From: Alcaligenaceae bacterium
GTDB lineage: Bacteria; Pseudomonadota; Gammaproteobacteria; Burkholderiales; Burkholderiaceae_B
NCBI GenBank assembly: GCA_013416405.1
Contig: JACCET010000005.1
Location: 186,001 to 250,000, forward strand
Length of the DNA: 64,000 bases
Direction of reading: 5' to 3'
A program made the translations under genes and the position numbers. Numbering within the stretch: the stretch's first letter is position 1; every line of letters begins with the position of its first letter. The notes beneath the pieces were generated by a model. The model was given only the letters and a program-made list of their open reading frames with translations, was not told the DNA's origin and did no database searches. This document shows, one piece after another, positions 60,986 through 64,000 of this stretch.

Positions 60986-62551
60986 TTACTCATTGTTATT
61001 TTCATCTGCTTGCTCGTGCAAGCGCTCAATACGCACGGCGGCAATGCGCCGTCCTTCAACACGCAACACGGTAAACCGGAACGTCGCATGGGCTTGTTTC
61101 AGTTCGCAACTGTCGTCAGGCTGAGGCAGATGACCGAAACGCTCCAGCAGATAGCCCGCCACGGTAGAGTAGCCTTCTTCGGCATCGACCAGGCCATCGG
61201 TATTGAGCAATAACTCCAAATGATGCAGATCCGCCGCCCCGTCCACACGCCAGCGGTCATCACCCTCTATAACGATGTCCGGTGTTTCGTCTTCATCGGG
61301 AAACTCGCCCGCTATGGCTTCGAAGACATCGATGGGCGTCACCACCCCCTCGATGGTGCCGAACTCATCGGTGACCAGAACCAGCTGGCCGCGCGACCGC
61401 TTGAGCGTGTCTATCAGGTGCAGGATGCCTATGGACTCATGCACGATGATGGGATCGCGCAAGTGCGTCAGGCACAGCTTGCCGTGTACGAGCAGATCGG
61501 TAATCATTTCCTTGGCACGGCCTATGCCGACAACTTCATCGAGCGAGCCACGACACACGGGAAAGAAGCTATGCGGCGCCTTGGCAATCTGCTCGCGCAG
61601 CGCATCTGGCCCGTCATCCAGGCTGAGCCATGAAACTTCCGTGCGCGGCGTCATGATGGAATGAATGTTGCGGTCTGCCAGTGTCAGCACGCCACTGACC
61701 ATATAGCGTTCTTCATCTTCGAATACATGTGCGGGGATTTTCTGCTCTTGAGGCTGCCCTACCCCCGCCACAGGCTGCTTGCCCAGCATGCGCAGTACCC
61801 CTTCAGCCGTTCGTTCACGCAAGGGCCGCCTGGAATCGACTCGCCGAAGATTGCGCCGCGCAACTTGATTCAGCGTTTCTATCAAGACAGAAAATGCAAT
61901 GGCTGCGTACAGGTAGCCTTTGGGCACGGGAAAACCGAAGCCTTCGGCTACCAATGAAAAACCGATAGTCAGCAAAAAGCCCAGACACAGTATGACGACG
62001 GTGGGATGACTGTTCACAAAGCGGGTCAGGGGCTTGGACGCAACCAGCATCAGCCCAATGGCTATCGTTACGGCAATCATCATGATGGCCAGATGATCGA
62101 CCATGCCCACCGCCGTAATGACGGCATCGATGGAGAAAACCGCATCCAGGATAACGATCTGGGTGACGATGACCCAGAAGCTGGCATGCATGCGCGAGCC
62201 GGAAACTTCTGAGCCGCGGCCTTCGACCCGCTCGTGCAGCTCCAGTGTTCCTTTAAGCAGCAGGAAGAAGCCACCCACGATAAGTATCAGGTCTCGTCCT
62301 GAGAACGATAGCGTCCCGACAGCAAACAAAGGTGTCGTCAGCTGAATCAGCCTGGACATAACAGAGAGCAGCACCAGCCGCATCAGCAGCGCCAGCGACA
62401 GTCCGATGACGCGTGCCCTGTCGCGCAATTGGGGCGGCAATTTCTCGACAAGAATGGCAATAAAGATGAGATTGTCTATGCCCAGAACAATCTCGAGTAT
62501 GACCAGAGTAAGCAAGCCGACCCATGCCGACGGGTCCAGCAACCATTCCAT
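60986..62551 (-). CDS. TerC-family membrane protein with CBS pair and CorC/HlyC domain
   Basis: A 521-aa protein. The N-terminal half is a TerC membrane domain ([60 protein letters not shown]), with acidic residues in helices as in metal transporters. A CBS pair ([40 protein letters not shown]) and a CorC_HlyC domain ([20 protein letters not shown]) follow. It resembles E. coli YegH/YoaE, of uncertain function, perhaps in metal-ion export. The start is ATG at 62551 after GGAG; TTG at 62554 is unlikely. Confidence 0.9.
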   Translation of the reverse strand: MEWLLDPSAWVGLLTLVILEIVLGIDNLIFIAILVEKLPPQLRDRARVIGLSLALLMRLVLLSVMSRLIQLTTPLFAVGTLSFSGRDLILIVGGFFLLLKGTLELHERVEGRGSEVSGSRMHASFWVIVTQIVILDAVFSIDAVITAVGMVDHLAIMMIAVTIAIGLMLVASKPLTRFVNSHPTVVILCLGFLLTIGFSLVAEGFGFPVPKGYLYAAIAFSVLIETLNQVARRNLRRVDSRRPLRERTAEGVLRMLGKQPVAGVGQPQEQKIPAHVFEDEERYMVSGVLTLADRNIHSIMTPRTEVSWLSLDDGPDALREQIAKAPHSFFPVCRGSLDEVVGIGRAKEMITDLLVHGKLCLTHLRDPIIVHESIGILHLIDTLKRSRGQLVLVTDEFGTIEGVVTPIDVFEAIAGEFPDEDETPDIVIEGDDRWRVDGAADLHHLELLLNTDGLVDAEEGYSTVAGYLLERFGHLPQPDDSCELKQAHATFRFTVLRVEGRRIAAVRIERLHEQADENNNE

Positions 62552-62572
62552 CAAGGGCTCCGTAAAGGGAAC

Positions 62573-63364
62573 TTATTCGTGCAAGTAACCCAGCATTTGG
62601 GGGAACAGTTTGGGGGTGGCGGCCAGCACGTTGCCGCTTTTCATCCACCCTTGCTCGCCATCGAAGTCGGCGACCAGGCCGCCTGCCTCGAGGATGAGCA
62701 GGCTGCCGGCGGCCAGATCCCAAGGTTTGAGCTTGACCCCACAAAATCCGTCTAGGCGACCGGCTGCGACATAGGCCAAGTCCAGCACTGTTGAGCCCAA
62801 GCGACGCGCAGCGGCACACTCGGACAGAAGCTTGGAGAACTTGATGTCTGTAGTTGGTGACGAAGCGGAACCAGGCACATGGGCGCCCAACAGGGCATCG
62901 TGGTAGCGCAGTTGGCCCGACACACGCATGCGCCTGTCATTCAAAAAAGCGCCGCCGCCGCGACTGGCGGTAAACAGTTCATTGCGAGTTGGGTCGTAAA
63001 TGACGGCCTGGGTGATCTGGCCATGCTGCGCCAAGGCAATAGAGATGGCATACACCGGCATGCCATGTATGAAATTCGTTGTGCCATCCAGGGGATCGAT
63101 AATCCATTGAAACGCAGCCGGTTCGCCAGCGGCCTGCTCTGCAGCCAAGTGCGTGCCGGACTCTTCGCCTAAAAAGCCATGATCGGGATAGGCTGTGCGC
63201 AAGATGTCGATAATGGCTTCTTCTGCAGCTTGATCCACTTCCGTGACATAATCCTTAGGCCCCTTGCGTGCAACTTTCAGGCGTTCCAGGTCAAGACTGG
63301 CCCGGTTAATGATATTGCCAGCACGGCGTGCCGCCTTGATGGCGGTATTGAGCATCGGGTGCAT
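62573..63364 (-). CDS. suhB: Inositol-1-monophosphatase family protein
   Basis: A 263-aa protein beginning MHPMLNTAIKAARRAGNIIN. Metal-site motifs are GFLGEESG (63-70), IIDPLDGTTNFIHG (88-101) and LKPWDLAAGSLLILEAGG. SuhB dephosphorylates inositol-phosphate and also acts as an antitermination factor for rRNA transcription in E. coli. It is divergent from trmJ, the arrangement found in many betaproteobacteria. Confidence 0.95.
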   Translation of the reverse strand: MHPMLNTAIKAARRAGNIINRASLDLERLKVARKGPKDYVTEVDQAAEEAIIDILRTAYPDHGFLGEESGTHLAAEQAAGEPAAFQWIIDPLDGTTNFIHGMPVYAISIALAQHGQITQAVIYDPTRNELFTASRGGGAFLNDRRMRVSGQLRYHDALLGAHVPGSASSPTTDIKFSKLLSECAAARRLGSTVLDLAYVAAGRLDGFCGVKLKPWDLAAGSLLILEAGGLVADFDGEQGWMKSGNVLAATPKLFPQMLGYLHE

Positions 63365-63471
63365 AAAATTCCGTATTTAACAAAAATTGTTGAAGCCTGG
63401 CCTTGCTGTATATGTGGTACGCAGCATGGGCAAAAAGCCCGACAGTCAACACAGTAAAACATCTATTTTAA

Positions 63472-64000
63472 ATGACTCAGTCGTTTTTACCCGAAATTCG
63501 CATAACTTCTCCTGAAACGTCGATTTCAGGGGCTTCCGACAAGGCCGATGCTTTCGCTAAGGTGCGCTTTATTATGGTGCGCCCCAGCCACCCCGGCAAT
63601 GTCGGCGCAGCTGCCCGTGCCATCAAAACCATGGGGTTTCATGATCTGTGTCTGGTGGCTCCCAGGTTTCCTGATGTGCTGCAGCAACCCGATGCACAAT
63701 CGCTGGCCAGCGGTGCCACAGACGTCCTGGCATCGGTTCGTATCGTGCCTACTCTGGAAGAGGCCCTGGCGCCAGTCACGCTGGCCTTTGCGCTAACCGC
63801 CCGGGCACGCATGCTGGGCCCCCCGGTTTGCGACATCCGCGAAGCGGCGCAAATAAGCTGCCAGCATCTGCAAAGCACCGGTAATGCCTGCATCGCCATC
63901 GTACTGGGTACGGAACGATCAGGACTTACCAATGAAGACATTGCCTTATGCCAGCGTGTTTGCCATATTCCGGCCAATCCCGAATACAGTTCGTTGAACG
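63472..64000 (+). CDS. trmJ: tRNA (cytidine/uridine-2'-O-)-methyltransferase TrmJ, N-terminal part
   Basis: An open frame from ATG 63472 to the window edge (176 codons, no stop). After a variable 30-residue start it reads VRFIMVRPSHPGNVGAAARA, IKTMGFHDLCLVAPRFPDVL, TLAFALTARARMLGPPVCDI and ACIAIVLGTERSGLTNEDIA. These are SPOUT motifs of the TrmJ (YfhQ) family, including the knot loop GTERSGLTNED. It methylates the 2'-O of residue 32 in certain tRNAs. It is divergent from suhB across 107 bp. Confidence 0.9.
   Translation, partial: MTQSFLPEIRITSPETSISGASDKADAFAKVRFIMVRPSHPGNVGAAARAIKTMGFHDLCLVAPRFPDVLQQPDAQSLASGATDVLASVRIVPTLEEALAPVTLAFALTARARMLGPPVCDIREAAQISCQHLQSTGNACIAIVLGTERSGLTNEDIALCQRVCHIPANPEYSSLN

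Overview
The window looks like a chromosomal segment of a betaproteobacterium of the family Alcaligenaceae (Bordetella/Achromobacter/Pusillimonas-like). The evidence is a moderately high GC content, protein sequences of Burkholderiales type, and the block lysC - tRNA-Ser(GCT) - tilS - accA - alkA-like - cysS - TPR protein - cyclophilin - lpxH, an arrangement familiar from Bordetella relatives. That placement comes from recall of gene order and protein style, not from a search.

1-6.8 kb is the right end of an integrated genomic island. It carries a small acyl-CoA catabolic cluster: a partial aldehyde dehydrogenase, an enoyl-CoA hydratase and a CaiB/BaiF CoA-transferase, with a divergent LysR regulator. 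Next come a group II intron with its reverse transcriptase, a 3' fragment of an IS3-family element, and a tyrosine integrase that the IS cuts off. The boundary is a 48-nt copy of the 3' half of a tRNA-Arg(ACG) gene (6731-6778), the expected attR; the intact tRNA should lie beyond the left edge of the window.

6.9-15 kb is a mixed metabolic region: a cytochrome P450, a phosphoribosyltransferase-HAD fusion, an FMN-dependent L-lactate dehydrogenase, a PaaY-like hexapeptide protein, a ProQ/FinO RNA chaperone, a LysE exporter divergent from a MocR regulator, and an M20 amidohydrolase.

15-44.7 kb is a complete type VI secretion system. The core genes are tssA-B-C-hcp-E-F-G-H on one transcript and tssJ-K-L-M-tagF on another. 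Between them, divergently, lie a TssQ-type lipoprotein and an FHA protein. The tssJ-M arm runs into a pseudokinase-PEGA membrane protein, a DUF3540 protein and VgrG, and then an effector module: a DUF3592-like membrane protein, a DUF2169-pentapeptide protein, a second pentapeptide protein, a DUF4150 (PAAR-like) protein with a C-terminal HNH/EndoVII-type toxin domain, and two TPR proteins that are candidate immunity genes. A strong hairpin terminator sits between hcp and tssE.

44.9-51.9 kb is accessory: a SYLF lipoprotein, a DsbA-fold isomerase, a frameshifted RidA gene, an unusual nitric oxide reductase operon (14-helix NorB, diheme NorC-like subunit, small membrane protein) behind an AT-rich region with an FNR/DNR-like site, a methyltransferase, a DUF1801 protein and a decayed glyoxalase gene.

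52-64 kb is housekeeping: lysC, tilS, accA, a DNA glycosylase, cysS, a TPR protein, a cyclophilin, lpxH, uppP, a TerC/CorC protein, suhB and the start of trmJ.
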